The notes beneath the pieces were generated by a model. It was not told the DNA's origin. It did no database searches and saw only the letters and a list, made by a program, of their open reading frames with translations. The translations under genes and the position numbers were made by a program. 64,000 bases of DNA, taken from NCBI GenBank assembly GCA_002704915.1, contig PAIP01000078.1, forward strand, positions 1 through 64,000, given 5' to 3'. Positions 39,765 through 49,042 of this stretch are shown in pieces. Positions within the stretch are counted from its first letter, which is position 1. Each line of letters starts with the position of its first letter. The stretch is from Parvularcula sp. Lineage in GTDB: Bacteria; Pseudomonadota; Alphaproteobacteria; Caulobacterales; Parvularculaceae.

Positions 39765-39795
39765 ATGTCATGCCGCGCAGCACACGGCATGACAT
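39765..39795. repeat. 11-bp inverted repeat between leuB and deaminase
   Basis: ATGTCATGCCG (39765-39775) and CGGCATGACAT (39785-39795) are perfect complements around a 9-base loop. It sits between convergent genes and may act as a transcription end for either, although no T-run follows on either side. Confidence 0.55.
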
Positions 39796-39811
39796 CTGAG
39801 AGGCGTAAGCC

Positions 39812-40258
39812 TCACTCCATAATATCCTCATTCCATAATTCTGGCTTCTCCCGAATAAAGCGCGCCATCAATTCAAGCGAAGCGGGATGCGCGACATCAA
39901 TCACCTCGACGCCGCGCGATTTCAGGAATTCTTCATTGCCGCCGAAATTCTGCGTGTCGTTGATGACAACGCGCGGGATCTTGAACTGCACGATGGTGCC
40001 CGAACACATCATGCAGGGCGAGAGCGACGTATAAAGCGTCAGGTCGCGATAGCTTTTCTGGCGGCCCGCTTTCCTGAGACAATCCATTTCCCCGTGCGCA
40101 ATCGGGTCGCCCTGCTGTACGCGCTGGTTATGCCCGGCGGCGATCAGCTCCGGCCCCCGCGCCAGCACCGACCCGATGGGAAGGCCGCCTTCGTCATAGC
40201 TCTTTTTGGCTTCGGCGTAAGCCCGCTCGATAAACTCCCGGTCGTGGTCTGTCAGCAT
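39812..40258 (-). CDS. Fungal-type cytosine deaminase (CDA fold)
   Basis: 148 residues from ATG 40258 (GAGG 5 bases before; the frame extends to 40321 but without a better signal). Zinc motifs: His and Glu in AHGEMDCL and the two Cys in LSPCMMCSG. It resembles Saccharomyces Fcy1 along its length: the yeast sequence LYTTLSPCDMCTG is here LYTSLSPCMMCSG, and both end in a W..EDI.E motif. That enzyme converts cytosine to uracil. The neighbour upp, divergent from it, would turn uracil into UMP, which supports the call. Another small-base deaminase activity cannot be excluded. Confidence 0.8.
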   Translation of the reverse strand: MLTDHDREFIERAYAEAKKSYDEGGLPIGSVLARGPELIAAGHNQRVQQGDPIAHGEMDCLRKAGRQKSYRDLTLYTSLSPCMMCSGTIVQFKIPRVVINDTQNFGGNEEFLKSRGVEVIDVAHPASLELMARFIREKPELWNEDIME

Positions 40259-40331
40259 GAAGGCCTCGCGATGGACAAGATAAGCCTCATGATTGATAAA
40301 GGCGAAAAGCCATGGAGACAATCAACCAGCC

Positions 40332-40967
40332 ATGCACGACAACCTCACCATCGTCGATCACCCCCTGATCCAGCACAAGCTGACGATCCTTCGGGATAAA
40401 AACACATCGACGGCGCAATTCCGCCAAGTGCTGCGGGAAGTCGCCGTTATTCTCGGCTGTGAAGTGACGCAGGACCTGAAACTTGGAACAATGGAGATCG
40501 AAACCCCGCTGGAAAAAGTGAGCGCGCCCTATCTGGAAGGCAAGAAACTCTGCTTCGTATCGATCCTGCGGGCCGGCAACGGACTTCTCGACGGGCTGCT
40601 CGATCTTATCCCGTCGGCGCGTGTCGGTCATGTGGGCATTCAGCGCGATCATGATACGCTGGAAGCGCACCGCTATTATTTCAAGACGCCGGATAAGCTG
40701 GGAGAGCGTCTCGTCATCCTCGTCGATCCCATGCTGGCGACGGGCAACACCGCCATTGATGCCACGAATGAGCTCAAAAGAGCCGGCGCCAAAGAAATGA
40801 AATTTCTTTGCCTCGTCGCCGCGCCTGAGGGGGTGGAGAAATTTTCAAAAGCACACCCAGACGTGCCGGTCGTCACCGCGGCGCTCGACCGCCAGCTCAA
40901 TGATGTGGGCTATATCATGCCCGGCCTCGGCGACGCCGGCGACCGTATTTATGGGACCAAGGGGTAA
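40332..40967 (+). CDS. upp: Uracil phosphoribosyltransferase
   Basis: 211 residues from ATG 40332 ([17 protein letters not shown], the usual start; the in-frame ATG at 40293 is less likely). [13 protein letters not shown] and the PRPP loop [14 protein letters not shown] are diagnostic, as is the C-terminal [18 protein letters not shown]. It makes UMP from uracil and PRPP. Divergent from the cytosine deaminase, giving a two-step salvage pathway. Confidence 0.97.
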   Translation: MHDNLTIVDHPLIQHKLTILRDKNTSTAQFRQVLREVAVILGCEVTQDLKLGTMEIETPLEKVSAPYLEGKKLCFVSILRAGNGLLDGLLDLIPSARVGHVGIQRDHDTLEAHRYYFKTPDKLGERLVILVDPMLATGNTAIDATNELKRAGAKEMKFLCLVAAPEGVEKFSKAHPDVPVVTAALDRQLNDVGYIMPGLGDAGDRIYGTKG

Positions 40968-41023
40968 AATGAGGTTGGGGCCCCACTTTACGAAAGAGTC
41001 AGTTTGAAAAATCAGCCGCGAAA

Positions 41024-41476
41024 TTAATTCGTCATGGGCGCGTCTTCCGCAGGTTTCATTTTGTGGCTGATGCCCTGAAGCTCTTTCGGGATATAATTTT
41101 CGTCATGTTTGGCGAGGATGGTGCTGGCGACGAAAACGCCGTCTTGGTTAAAGGCGCCCTGTGCGATGACGCCCTGACCCTCGCGGAAAAGATCGGGAAC
41201 AATGCCTGAGTAACGTACCGGCATGGTCGCGCCGCCATCGGTGACGCGGAAGAAAATCTCCAGCCCGTCGCCATGTTCAAGGCTCCCTGTCTCCACAAGC
41301 CCGCCGAGGCGAATATTCGCCCCCGGTTCGATCGCGGCTTCCGCCGCTTCGCTCGGCGTATAAAAATAGGCGATGTTGCGCTGAAGCGCCGTGAAGACGA
41401 GCACGGCCGCCGCGGCGAGGAGGACGCCCCCGCCAGCGACAAGGGTCAGGCGCCGGTTGCGATGGATCGGTTTCAT
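41024..41476 (-). CDS. ccmE: Cytochrome c maturation heme chaperone CcmE
   Basis: 150 residues: N-terminal membrane anchor (about 9-30, after HRNRR), then the periplasmic OB-fold domain. His124 in LAKHDENY binds heme covalently; Tyr128 is the conserved axial ligand position. It carries heme to the CcmF/H ligase. It is divergent from ccmABCD with 111 bases between; ccmF, ccmG and ccmH are not in this window. Confidence 0.95.
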   Translation of the reverse strand: MKPIHRNRRLTLVAGGGVLLAAAAVLVFTALQRNIAYFYTPSEAAEAAIEPGANIRLGGLVETGSLEHGDGLEIFFRVTDGGATMPVRYSGIVPDLFREGQGVIAQGAFNQDGVFVASTILAKHDENYIPKELQGISHKMKPAEDAPMTN

Positions 41477-41587
41477 GGCGCTTATTTAGCCTCCCGCGCG
41501 CGCGCCGCCAAATGAACTCGCACCGGGCCGATTGTCGCGGAGATTTCGCCTGTCAAAACCCCGGCGAATTGCCGTAAAGACAAGGGC

Positions 41588-42205
41588 ATGAGCCCTTACC
41601 GACGCGCGATTTCCCTTGCCGCCGAGAATGCCGGGTGCGACCGCGCCGGGGCGGCCATCGTGCGCGGGGTGACGTTTTCGTTGGGGCCCGGCGAGGGGAT
41701 GCAGCTTTTCGGGCCCAACGGCTCCGGCAAGTCGAGCCTTCTGTCCATGTTCGCCGGATTGATCGACCTGGCCGAAGGCGTTGTCGGCTGGCGCGTCGAT
41801 GGCGCAGCGGTCGAGGCTGCACCGGAGGCGGGGGTTTTCTTTTTGGGCCATGAGGCCAGCGTCAAACCGGCCCTGACGGCGGAAGAGAATTTGCGGTTCT
41901 GGGCGAAGGCGTCTGGCGGCGGCGATGTGGACGCCGCGCTCGCCGCCGTCGACGCCCTGTCTTTCCGTCATTTGCGGGCCGGACGTCTGTCGGCTGGGCA
42001 AAAGCGGCGCGTGGATCTTGCCCGCGCGCTTCTTGTCGATCGCGAGGTGTGGCTGCTTGACGAACCGACCGCCGCGATCGACCGCGACGGCGTCAAAATC
42101 ATCCGTAAGCTGATCGATGATCATCTGGCGCGGGGCGGGATCGCCGTCATCGCGACTCATGACGATCTCGGCGACGGCTTCAAACGGCTGGAGCTTGCGC
42201 GATGA
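41588..42205 (+). CDS. ccmA: Heme-release ABC transporter ATPase CcmA
   Basis: 205 residues. Walker A FGPNGSGKSSLL, signature LSAGQKRRVDLARALL, Walker B VWLLDEPTAAID and the switch His in IATHDDL. With CcmB and CcmC it drives release of holo-CcmE. ATGA overlap with ccmB. Confidence 0.95.
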   Translation: MSPYRRAISLAAENAGCDRAGAAIVRGVTFSLGPGEGMQLFGPNGSGKSSLLSMFAGLIDLAEGVVGWRVDGAAVEAAPEAGVFFLGHEASVKPALTAEENLRFWAKASGGGDVDAALAAVDALSFRHLRAGRLSAGQKRRVDLARALLVDREVWLLDEPTAAIDRDGVKIIRKLIDDHLARGGIAVIATHDDLGDGFKRLELAR

Positions 42206-42870
42206 ACATGGCCCTCGCCATTCTGTCGCGTGATGTAAAAACCGCTTTCCGGTCGGGCGGAGGATGGTTTTACGCTCTGTTTTTCTTTGCGGTGTTTACT
42301 GCGCTCGCGGCCATCGCCTTTGGGCCGTCCCTTGGCGCGCTACGCGCCGCGGCGCCGGCGGCGGTATGGCTGGCGGCGGCGCTCGCCATTCAGTTCGCGG
42401 CGGCGGATTTGTTCGAGCGGGACATGAATGACGGGTCCCTGCGCGTGATCGCGGCGGAGCAGGGGCGGCTTTTTCCATACTGGCTCGCCAAGTCGGCGCT
42501 CCTGGCGTTGACCGCAGCGGCGCCCCTTATTCTCACCGCGCCGTTTTTCCTGACCATGCTGGGCGTTCCCTTCGCGCAAGGGATCGGCGCTGCGCTCTTG
42601 CTTCTCATCGGCGCGCCGGCGCTCTTCTTCATCGCGGTGCTGACGGCTGCGCTGAGCACCGGACTTCGCGCGGGGGGCCTGCTCGCCATGATCATCGCGG
42701 CGCCGTTCGCCGCGCCGGTGCTGGTCTTCGGCGTCACAGCGACGAAAGCGTTCTTCGCGGGCGCTGCGCTGTTCGGGCCGGAGGCCTTGATTTTGGGCGC
42801 CCTTAGCCTGTTTATGGCGGCGGCGACGCCGGTTTTCGCCATCGCCGCCTTACGCGTCAGCCTCGAATAG
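42202..42870 (+). CDS. ccmB: Heme exporter membrane subunit CcmB
   Basis: 222 residues, about six membrane helices. SRDVKTAFRSGGGWFYALFFF at the N-terminus and FAAADLFERDMNDGSLR are typical of CcmB. Overlaps ccmA by 4 bases and precedes ccmC by 14. Confidence 0.94.
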   Translation: MNMALAILSRDVKTAFRSGGGWFYALFFFAVFTALAAIAFGPSLGALRAAAPAAVWLAAALAIQFAAADLFERDMNDGSLRVIAAEQGRLFPYWLAKSALLALTAAAPLILTAPFFLTMLGVPFAQGIGAALLLLIGAPALFFIAVLTAALSTGLRAGGLLAMIIAAPFAAPVLVFGVTATKAFFAGAALFGPEALILGALSLFMAAATPVFAIAALRVSLE

Positions 42871-42884
42871 GAGTGAGAAGGTTC

Positions 42885-43628
42885 ATGTTGAGCCGGTTTT
42901 CCAATCCAGCGAAATTTGAAGCCTTCGCCCGCGGCGCCGGCCCGGTCGCGTTCATCGTTTTCGTGATCGGCGCCGCTTATGGCCTTTATGCGGGCCTCTT
43001 CATGGCGCCGGCGGAAAAATTCCAGGGCGATAGCGCGCGCATCATGTATGTTCATGTCCCGGCGGCGTGGACGGCGCTCGCCGCTTACAGTTTCATCGCG
43101 ATGATGAGCCTGATCGCCTTTGTCTGGCGTCATTCGCTGGCGGATGTCGCGGCGCGGTCGGCCGCGTTGCCGGGCGTCGTTTTTACAGGACTCGCGCTTT
43201 TCACCGGCGCCGTCTGGGGCAAGCCCACCTGGGGCGCCTATTGGGTGTGGGACGCGCGGCTGACCTCCATGCTGCTCCTTCTCTTTATCTATTTCGGCTA
43301 CATGGCGGTGTGGCAGGCGGTGCCGGAAACCGCACGCGCCGCGCGGTTCGCGCGCATCCTGGCGCTCGTCGGTTTCATCAACATTCCGATTATCAAGTTT
43401 TCCGTCGACTGGTGGAACTCGCTTCACCAGACGGCGAGCGTCATGCGGCTCGACGGGCCGACCATTCATCCGAGCATGCTGTGGCCGCTTCTGGCCATGG
43501 CGGTCGCCTATACGGCGCTGTTCGCATGGCTGGTCTTTACAGGCATGCGCGCGACGCTCATTCGCCAGCGTCTCGAGGCGCGCAGCGCCCGCAAGCCAAG
43601 CCGGCCAACCACGGTGGAGGCGGTCTGA
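42885..43628 (+). CDS. ccmC: Heme-handling protein CcmC
   Basis: 247 residues from ATG 42885 (AGAAGG just upstream; a GTG at 42873 in frame is the alternative). Six helices; the tryptophan-rich heme-binding motif WGKPTWGAYWVWDARLT is intact, with flanking conserved histidines (MYVHVPAAW, NSLHQTAS). It loads heme onto CcmE. One-base overlap with ccmD. Confidence 0.96.
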   Translation: MLSRFSNPAKFEAFARGAGPVAFIVFVIGAAYGLYAGLFMAPAEKFQGDSARIMYVHVPAAWTALAAYSFIAMMSLIAFVWRHSLADVAARSAALPGVVFTGLALFTGAVWGKPTWGAYWVWDARLTSMLLLLFIYFGYMAVWQAVPETARAARFARILALVGFINIPIIKFSVDWWNSLHQTASVMRLDGPTIHPSMLWPLLAMAVAYTALFAWLVFTGMRATLIRQRLEARSARKPSRPTTVEAV

Positions 43629-43765
43629 TGGATTTCAGCGCCCATACGACGCCCTATATTCTCATTGCTTACGGCGTGTCGATCATAGCCATCGCCGGGC
43701 TGATCGTCTGGCGGATGGCGCGTCTTAAAAAGGCGCAGTCAGACGAAAAGGCGGCGAAGGGGTAA
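43628..43765 (+). CDS. ccmD: Heme exporter small subunit CcmD
   Basis: 45 residues: one membrane helix (YILIAYGVSIIAIAGLIVW) followed by a basic tail (RMARLKKAQ), the standard CcmD form. The ATG shares a base with the ccmC stop (TGATG). CcmD helps release holo-CcmE from CcmABC. Confidence 0.92.
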   Translation: MDFSAHTTPYILIAYGVSIIAIAGLIVWRMARLKKAQSDEKAAKG

Positions 43766-43774
43766 ATTTGGTTT

Positions 43775-43840
43775 AGCGGATTGCCAACGCAGTTGATGGA
43801 TTGGAACCATCAACCGGACCCACTTTTGCTGCAATCCGCT
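43775..43840. repeat. Nested inverted repeat between ccmD and dsbA-like gene
   Basis: Outer 10-bp arms AGCGGATTGC (43775-43784) and GCAATCCGCT (43831-43840) enclose an inner 8-bp pair GTTGATGG (43792-43799) and CCATCAAC (43807-43814). All pairs are perfect. It fills the space between two convergent genes and abuts the stop codon at 43841; it may be a transcription end or a dispersed element. Confidence 0.65.
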
Positions 43841-44680
43841 CTAGCTTGCGTTCTTCGCTTCTTTGATCATCTCTTTGAGGCGTTCTTCGCTCCACCCCAT
43901 CATGATTTCCACGTAAGCGCCGTCGGTAGAAGCGACAATAAACGCCGGCGTGCCGTCGACGCCCATTTCCTGCGCGAGCAAGTGGTTGGCGTCGATCATG
44001 CTCGGGATGGCGCCGGACTCGATCGCCTTGTTCATGGCGGCGACGTCAAGACCGTGTTTACGGGCCATCTTGTCGACCCGCTCCTTGGTCAGAACGCCGG
44101 AGGAGTCGAGCATATCAAAATGGAAGTCGACGAATTTTTCGTTGTCCCGCGCAGCGAGCGCCATTTCGGCGGCGTAAGCGGATTCTTCACGAAGGATCGG
44201 CAGCTCGCGGAAAACGACTTTCACCTCGGCATCGTTTTTCAGGACGTCTTTGATCAGCGGCGCGGCGCGTTTGCAGTAACCGCAATGATAATCATACATC
44301 TCGATGACCGCGACAGTCGCCTCGTCGGGGTTTTTGCCGGCCACATGACTGGTGGCGGGATCCAGGAGCAACGCCATATTCTGGGTGGCGGCGGTCTTTG
44401 CCCGGTCCGACTCCGCCATCTGCATCTTCAGGCGATAAGCTTCCACCGCCTCGATAATGACTTCCGGATTATCCATGAGATAGGCGCGGACGATCTCGCC
44501 AATCTCTTCTTCCTGGGTGTCGGAGAAAGACGTATTGAGCTGCGCGTGTGACGACGACGCCTTGGGCGCATCTTCGTTTTTTTGCTGAGCCGCCGAATAG
44601 CCGACCGCAAGGGCGCCCAGCAAAAAAGAGCCGGCAAGCGCGGCGCCGATTGCTGTTTTGGCGTTGAGCATGTTTTTCAT
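43841..44680 (-). CDS. DsbA-family thiol oxidoreductase
   Basis: 279 residues from ATG 44680, preceded by GGGGACAGGA (an ATG at 44710 lacks this). N-terminal anchor or signal (about 8-30), a helical linker, then a thioredoxin fold of DsbA/Com1 type with the active-site CGYC at 133-136 and the cis-proline in GTPAFIV. Works in the periplasm on disulfide bonds. Whether it is an oxidase (DsbA) or an isomerase/reductase cannot be told. It is 50 bases downstream of the M48 protease gene on the same strand. Confidence 0.9.
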   Translation of the reverse strand: MKNMLNAKTAIGAALAGSFLLGALAVGYSAAQQKNEDAPKASSSHAQLNTSFSDTQEEEIGEIVRAYLMDNPEVIIEAVEAYRLKMQMAESDRAKTAATQNMALLLDPATSHVAGKNPDEATVAVIEMYDYHCGYCKRAAPLIKDVLKNDAEVKVVFRELPILREESAYAAEMALAARDNEKFVDFHFDMLDSSGVLTKERVDKMARKHGLDVAAMNKAIESGAIPSMIDANHLLAQEMGVDGTPAFIVASTDGAYVEIMMGWSEERLKEMIKEAKNAS

Positions 44681-44730
44681 TCCTGTCCCCTTGGCGCGCA
44701 AGGCGCGCATTAAGTTTTATCAGTTCTGAG

Positions 44731-46206
44731 CTAATTGCTGTCAATGACAACCGGATCGGGTACGTCCGGTTTGCTTGTGTCCTGAGGTTCCCGTTGTTCC
44801 GGTCCCGGCAAGGACGACGGGCGAGGCGGGTTGGCTGACGGCAGCGGCGGGGCCCCTTCGGCGGGTTGTGTCGCCAGAATGATGTCCATGGCCTGCCGCC
44901 ACTCCGTCGTGCCGCGTTCGAGCCCGGGCAGGGCGCGCCGGGCGAAATGGTTGGCGTCTGCCTGCGCCCCCGCTTGAAAGCGCGACTCCGCAGTGGCGAG
45001 ATCCGCTTTCGCGGTTTCGCCCTGTTCCGCATAGGCGCGGGCGAGCTCGAACCAGGCGAAGCCATTGTCTCTTTCCATGGAGACCGCGCGCTTTAGCTGC
45101 GTCGTCGCCTCATCGATCAGATCGGGTTCGTGCGACGCAATGAGCGCGCGCGCAAGATTGACGCGCATTAACGCATTGTCGGGAAGAAGCTCCACCGTCT
45201 TGCGATGGGGCGCGATGGATTCGTTGGTGCGGCCATATTCGAAAAGGATCTGCCCTTCCAGTTCATGAAAATAGGGATTGGATGGATGTGCATCCGTCAG
45301 TTTTTCGATTTCATCGAGCGCTTTTTCGATCTGTGAATTGCGATAATAGGCGACCGCGCGCGCATAACGCGCCGGGTCCGATTGATCCGACAGCGGATAA
45401 TCGCGCAGCGTTTGCTGGGGCTCGTGCAAAAACCCTTTGATCTTCGCTTGAATGAGACGCAGCCGGTGGATGTCTTCCGGGCTGTCCTCGACATTGAAGT
45501 AAGGAGATTCCATGGCGCGCGTTTGCAGCGCGGAGAAGCGTTCATTCGCCAAAGGGTGCGACTGCAAAAACGGGTTGACCCGCTGACCGGTAATGATCTG
45601 GTAGTTGCGCATGCGGCTCCAGATATCCATCGCGCCTTTCGTCGATTTGCCGAGACGGTTGAGATAGGTGATGGATGACTGGTCGGCGGTGGCCTCCTGG
45701 CTGCGGCTGTAAACCAGAAAATCCTTGATCGCGATGTTCTGGCCGAGCCCGAGAATACCCATGCCGGCCTCCGGCGCGCCCGCTGCGATAGCGGCGCCGG
45801 CAAGGAGAAGGCCGAGGATCATCGGCTTGCTGGCGTTGGCCATGGCTTCTGCCGAACGGGCGGAGTGATTGCCGGCAAGGTGCCCGGCTTCGTGGGCGAT
45901 CACGCCCTCGATTTCGTTTGGCGTTTTGGCGAAGGTGAAAAGGCCTGTGTTGACGCCCATATAGCGCCCGCCCGCAAAGGCGTTGAAGGTGGGATCGTTG
46001 ACGATGATGATCTCGATGGAGTCGGCGTTAAGGCCGGCCGCCCGAAAAATCGGCCGCGAATAATCTTCCAGCCACTGTTCGATCTCCGCGTCGCGCAAGG
46101 TTGAGATGCCTTGCGCTTCGGCGGCGACAGGGGCCGCAGCCATAGCGAGCGCCGCCATGCCGGCGAGCGCTTTCCTGATACGCGATCCGAATGTCTTTAA
46201 CGCCAT
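44731..46206 (-). CDS. BepA-like M48 metalloprotease with TPR repeats
   Basis: 491 residues from ATG 46206 (GAAGGA directly upstream; the frame extends to 46326 without signal peptide sense). Signal peptide about 1-31 (ending VAAEAQG), zinc motif HEAGH at 105-109 with the third ligand in SRSQEATAD, and TPR repeats from about 310 on. In E. coli BepA degrades or helps assemble outer-membrane proteins such as LptD. The Pro-rich C-terminus (PSANPPRPSSLPGPEQ) is probably flexible. Gene order M48 then DsbA-like suggests a shared envelope-quality role. Confidence 0.92.
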   Translation of the reverse strand: MALKTFGSRIRKALAGMAALAMAAAPVAAEAQGISTLRDAEIEQWLEDYSRPIFRAAGLNADSIEIIIVNDPTFNAFAGGRYMGVNTGLFTFAKTPNEIEGVIAHEAGHLAGNHSARSAEAMANASKPMILGLLLAGAAIAAGAPEAGMGILGLGQNIAIKDFLVYSRSQEATADQSSITYLNRLGKSTKGAMDIWSRMRNYQIITGQRVNPFLQSHPLANERFSALQTRAMESPYFNVEDSPEDIHRLRLIQAKIKGFLHEPQQTLRDYPLSDQSDPARYARAVAYYRNSQIEKALDEIEKLTDAHPSNPYFHELEGQILFEYGRTNESIAPHRKTVELLPDNALMRVNLARALIASHEPDLIDEATTQLKRAVSMERDNGFAWFELARAYAEQGETAKADLATAESRFQAGAQADANHFARRALPGLERGTTEWRQAMDIILATQPAEGAPPLPSANPPRPSSLPGPEQREPQDTSKPDVPDPVVIDSN

Positions 46207-46336
46207 TCCTTCACCTGTCCGAAACGCGCCCCATTTGCCGCGATGCGCGCAGATCCATCTTAGTGGCGTATTGCGGCGATTTCGAGATGCGGCGCCGGTC
46301 CGGCGCCGCATTTGTGAGCGCGTCAAAAAGGGCCAG

Positions 46337-49042
46337 TCATGCGCCTGCGCCGCGGTTCCACCAGCCCTTTTTCTTTGGCTTGTCGGCGGATGGCTGCGGC
46401 GCGTCCGCGAGATCGGCGGGCTCTTCCGATGCTTCTACGGGCTCTGGAGTGCTTTCCGTCGCCACCTCAGGCTTTTCATCGGGAGTCCGGTCATGCCCGT
46501 TTTGTTTCTTCGGCTCGGCCTCCGGCTCAGGCTGCGCGGCCTTAACCTTATCCTCGGAAGGCGTCTCGGCAGTTTCCGTCTCCGCTTCATCGTTCGCCTC
46601 GTCAGATGATGCGTCGTCGTTTTTGCTTTCGGACGTTTCCTGAGCGTCATCGGAAGACGCCTCGTTGCGATTGCGCCGGTTGCGGCGCCCGCCGCGGCGG
46701 CCTCTGCGCCGCCGGCGTTTTTTCTCACCATCCTCACCGGAATCCCCGTCGCGGGCTTCGCGTTCGGCGTTCTCGCTGTCGTCGCTTTCGTCCTGCTCCT
46801 CGGCCGATGCATCGCTCTCGCGCGCTTCGGCCGTGTCGCGGTCTTTGCGGCGACGGCGACGGCGGCGTTTTTTGGGCTCGCCGCTTTGGCTGTCGTCTTC
46901 GCTTTCGTCGGAAGCCGCTTCGGCCTCCGGCGCTTCATCGAGTTCCACCAGGTCCGTCTGGTCTGCGCGGATCACTTGCGCCGTATCGGCGCGTTCCCGC
47001 GGCGTTCCCGATTTCTCCAGCAGATAGTCATCGCCCGCGCGTTCCGTATCCGGAATAAGCTGGATGGTGACGCCGTTCGCGTCTTCGATGCGCTTCAGCC
47101 AGTCGCGGTGATGGTTAAGCACATAGACCGTAACATCGAGTGATGCGTGAACGGAGATTACCCCGGCGCGGCCAGAGACCGCTTCGCCTTCAACGGCGCG
47201 CAAAATCCGCAGCGCAGCCATTTCCGACGAGCGGATGACGCCTGCGCCAGCGCAGGTCGGGCACGCTTGCGTCGTGCCATCCACAATACCCGACCGCCTG
47301 CGTTGTCTCGACATTTCCATCAGGCCGAAATTGGAAATGCGGCCAATCTGGATGCGTGCGCGGTCATGTTTGATCGCGTCTTTCAACGCTTTCTCGACCT
47401 TGCGATTATTCTTCTGCTCTTCCATGTCGATGAAATCGAGCACGATAAGACCCGCAAGGTCGCGCATGCGGAACTGGCGCGCGGCCTCATAGGCGGCCTC
47501 GATATTGGTTTTCAGCGCCGTCTGTTCGATGTTGCGCTCGCGTGTTGCGCGCCCGGAGTTCACGTCAATCGCAACCAGCGCTTCGGTCTGGTGAATGACG
47601 ATATAGCCGCCGGATTTCAGCCTTACGACCGGCTGATACATGCCGTCCAATTGCTGTTCGACGCCGTATTTAAGGAAGATGGGGGCATTGCCTTTATAAG
47701 GCTGCACATGCTTGGCGTGGCTTGGCATCAGCATTTTCATGAAGTCTTTGGCTTCACGGTAGCCGGCTTCGCCTTCAACCAGCACTTCGCCGATGTCCTT
47801 GTCGTAAAGATCGCGTATGGCGCGCTTGATGAGGCTCGCCTCTTCATAGATGAGGCAGGGCGCAACCGATTTCAGCGTCAGGCTGCGGATGTTTTCCCAC
47901 AGTCGAAGCAGGTAGTCGTAATCGCGCTTGATTTCCGTTTTGGTGCGCTTGGCCCCGGCGGTGCGGATGATGAGTCCCATGCCCTGCGGCACGTCGAGGC
48001 TGTCGACCACGCGGCGCAGGCGCTTTCGGTCGCCGGAATGCGGAATTTTGCGGGAAATGCCGCCGCCGCGAGCAGTGTTCGGCATCAGGACACAATAGCG
48101 CCCGGCGAGGGACATATAGGTCGTCAGGGCAGCGCCTTTATTGCCGCGCTCTTCCTTGACGACCTGAACGAGCAAGATCTGGCGGCGCTTGATGACTTCC
48201 TGAATCTTGTAATTACGCAGGAGCTGCGAGCGGCGGCGCTTGGCGTCCTTGTAGCGCTCAAAGAGGGCTTCGCGTTCTTTCGCTTTGGAGCGTCTGGTTT
48301 CCTGAGTTTCAGGTTCTTCGTCCGCTTCGTCGCTCTCGTCTTCGTCGTCCTCGTTTTCGCTTTCTTCGGCGTCGTCCTGGGACTCTTCGTCGGCGCTGGC
48401 TTCGCTGGTCTCCGCGTCATCCTCGCCGGCGTCAGTTTCGTTCGAAGCTTCGGCGGCTTGCGCGGATTGGTCGTCCGCCGCCTCGCCCGAGCCCTCGTCT
48501 TCGGTTTTTGTTTTCACCGAAGGGGCTGCGCCGCCGCCTTCGTTTTCCTCGCCGTCCTGTTCTTCTTCCTCTTCTTCGTCGGAAGATGCGCCTTCGATTT
48601 CGTCGACAGGATCGGCGTCGTCGTCTTCATCGGAATCGTCTGCGGCGGCTTTCGTTTTTTTGTCCGCCGCTTCCTCTTCGCCATCCTCTATATCATCATC
48701 GTCATGGTCATCGTCGCCGCGCGAAGACAATTCGAGCTGCGAGGCGAGTTCGGCGACTTCCGCCTCGGCGGCCTGAAGCGCCTGCCGGTCGGAAACGGGA
48801 ATCTGATAATAATCGGGATGAATTTCGCTAAAGGCGAGGAAGCCGTGGCGGTTGCCGCCATATTCCACAAAGGCTGCCTGAAGCGATGGTTCGACGCGCG
48901 TCACGCGCGCCAGGTAGATATTTCCTCTTAGCGGCTTGCGGGCCGCAGATTCAAAATCAAAGTCCTCGACCTTGCCGTTGTCGAGAACCGCGACGCGCAC
49001 CTCTTCCGGGTGGGCTGCGTCGATCAGCATTTTTTTCGTCAT
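46337..49042 (-). CDS. rne: Ribonuclease E
   Basis: 901 residues from ATG 49042 (MTKKMLIDAAHPEEVRVAVL). The S1 domain (about 36-320) is split by an acidic Glu/Asp insert near residues 108-265, a known trait of alphaproteobacterial RNase E. Catalytic Asp residues are in AIDVNSGRAT and LDFIDMEE; the zinc-link is CPTCAGAG. Behind the catalytic half come Arg-rich blocks (KKRRRRRRRK and RRRRRGRRGGRRNRRNR) for RNA binding, acidic disordered tracts and the end KKKGWWNRGAGA. In Caulobacter a C-terminal GWW motif binds PNPase. The endonuclease starts bulk mRNA decay and matures rRNA and tRNA. Confidence 0.97.
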   Translation of the reverse strand: MTKKMLIDAAHPEEVRVAVLDNGKVEDFDFESAARKPLRGNIYLARVTRVEPSLQAAFVEYGGNRHGFLAFSEIHPDYYQIPVSDRQALQAAEAEVAELASQLELSSRGDDDHDDDDIEDGEEEAADKKTKAAADDSDEDDDADPVDEIEGASSDEEEEEEQDGEENEGGGAAPSVKTKTEDEGSGEAADDQSAQAAEASNETDAGEDDAETSEASADEESQDDAEESENEDDEDESDEADEEPETQETRRSKAKEREALFERYKDAKRRRSQLLRNYKIQEVIKRRQILLVQVVKEERGNKGAALTTYMSLAGRYCVLMPNTARGGGISRKIPHSGDRKRLRRVVDSLDVPQGMGLIIRTAGAKRTKTEIKRDYDYLLRLWENIRSLTLKSVAPCLIYEEASLIKRAIRDLYDKDIGEVLVEGEAGYREAKDFMKMLMPSHAKHVQPYKGNAPIFLKYGVEQQLDGMYQPVVRLKSGGYIVIHQTEALVAIDVNSGRATRERNIEQTALKTNIEAAYEAARQFRMRDLAGLIVLDFIDMEEQKNNRKVEKALKDAIKHDRARIQIGRISNFGLMEMSRQRRRSGIVDGTTQACPTCAGAGVIRSSEMAALRILRAVEGEAVSGRAGVISVHASLDVTVYVLNHHRDWLKRIEDANGVTIQLIPDTERAGDDYLLEKSGTPRERADTAQVIRADQTDLVELDEAPEAEAASDESEDDSQSGEPKKRRRRRRRKDRDTAEARESDASAEEQDESDDSENAEREARDGDSGEDGEKKRRRRRGRRGGRRNRRNRNEASSDDAQETSESKNDDASSDEANDEAETETAETPSEDKVKAAQPEPEAEPKKQNGHDRTPDEKPEVATESTPEPVEASEEPADLADAPQPSADKPKKKGWWNRGAGA

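Noticed and set aside
47147-48931. 594-codon ORF antisense to rne
   Set aside because: Shadow of the RNase E frame; its Phe/Val/Leu runs are the reverse reading of the Glu/Asp codons.
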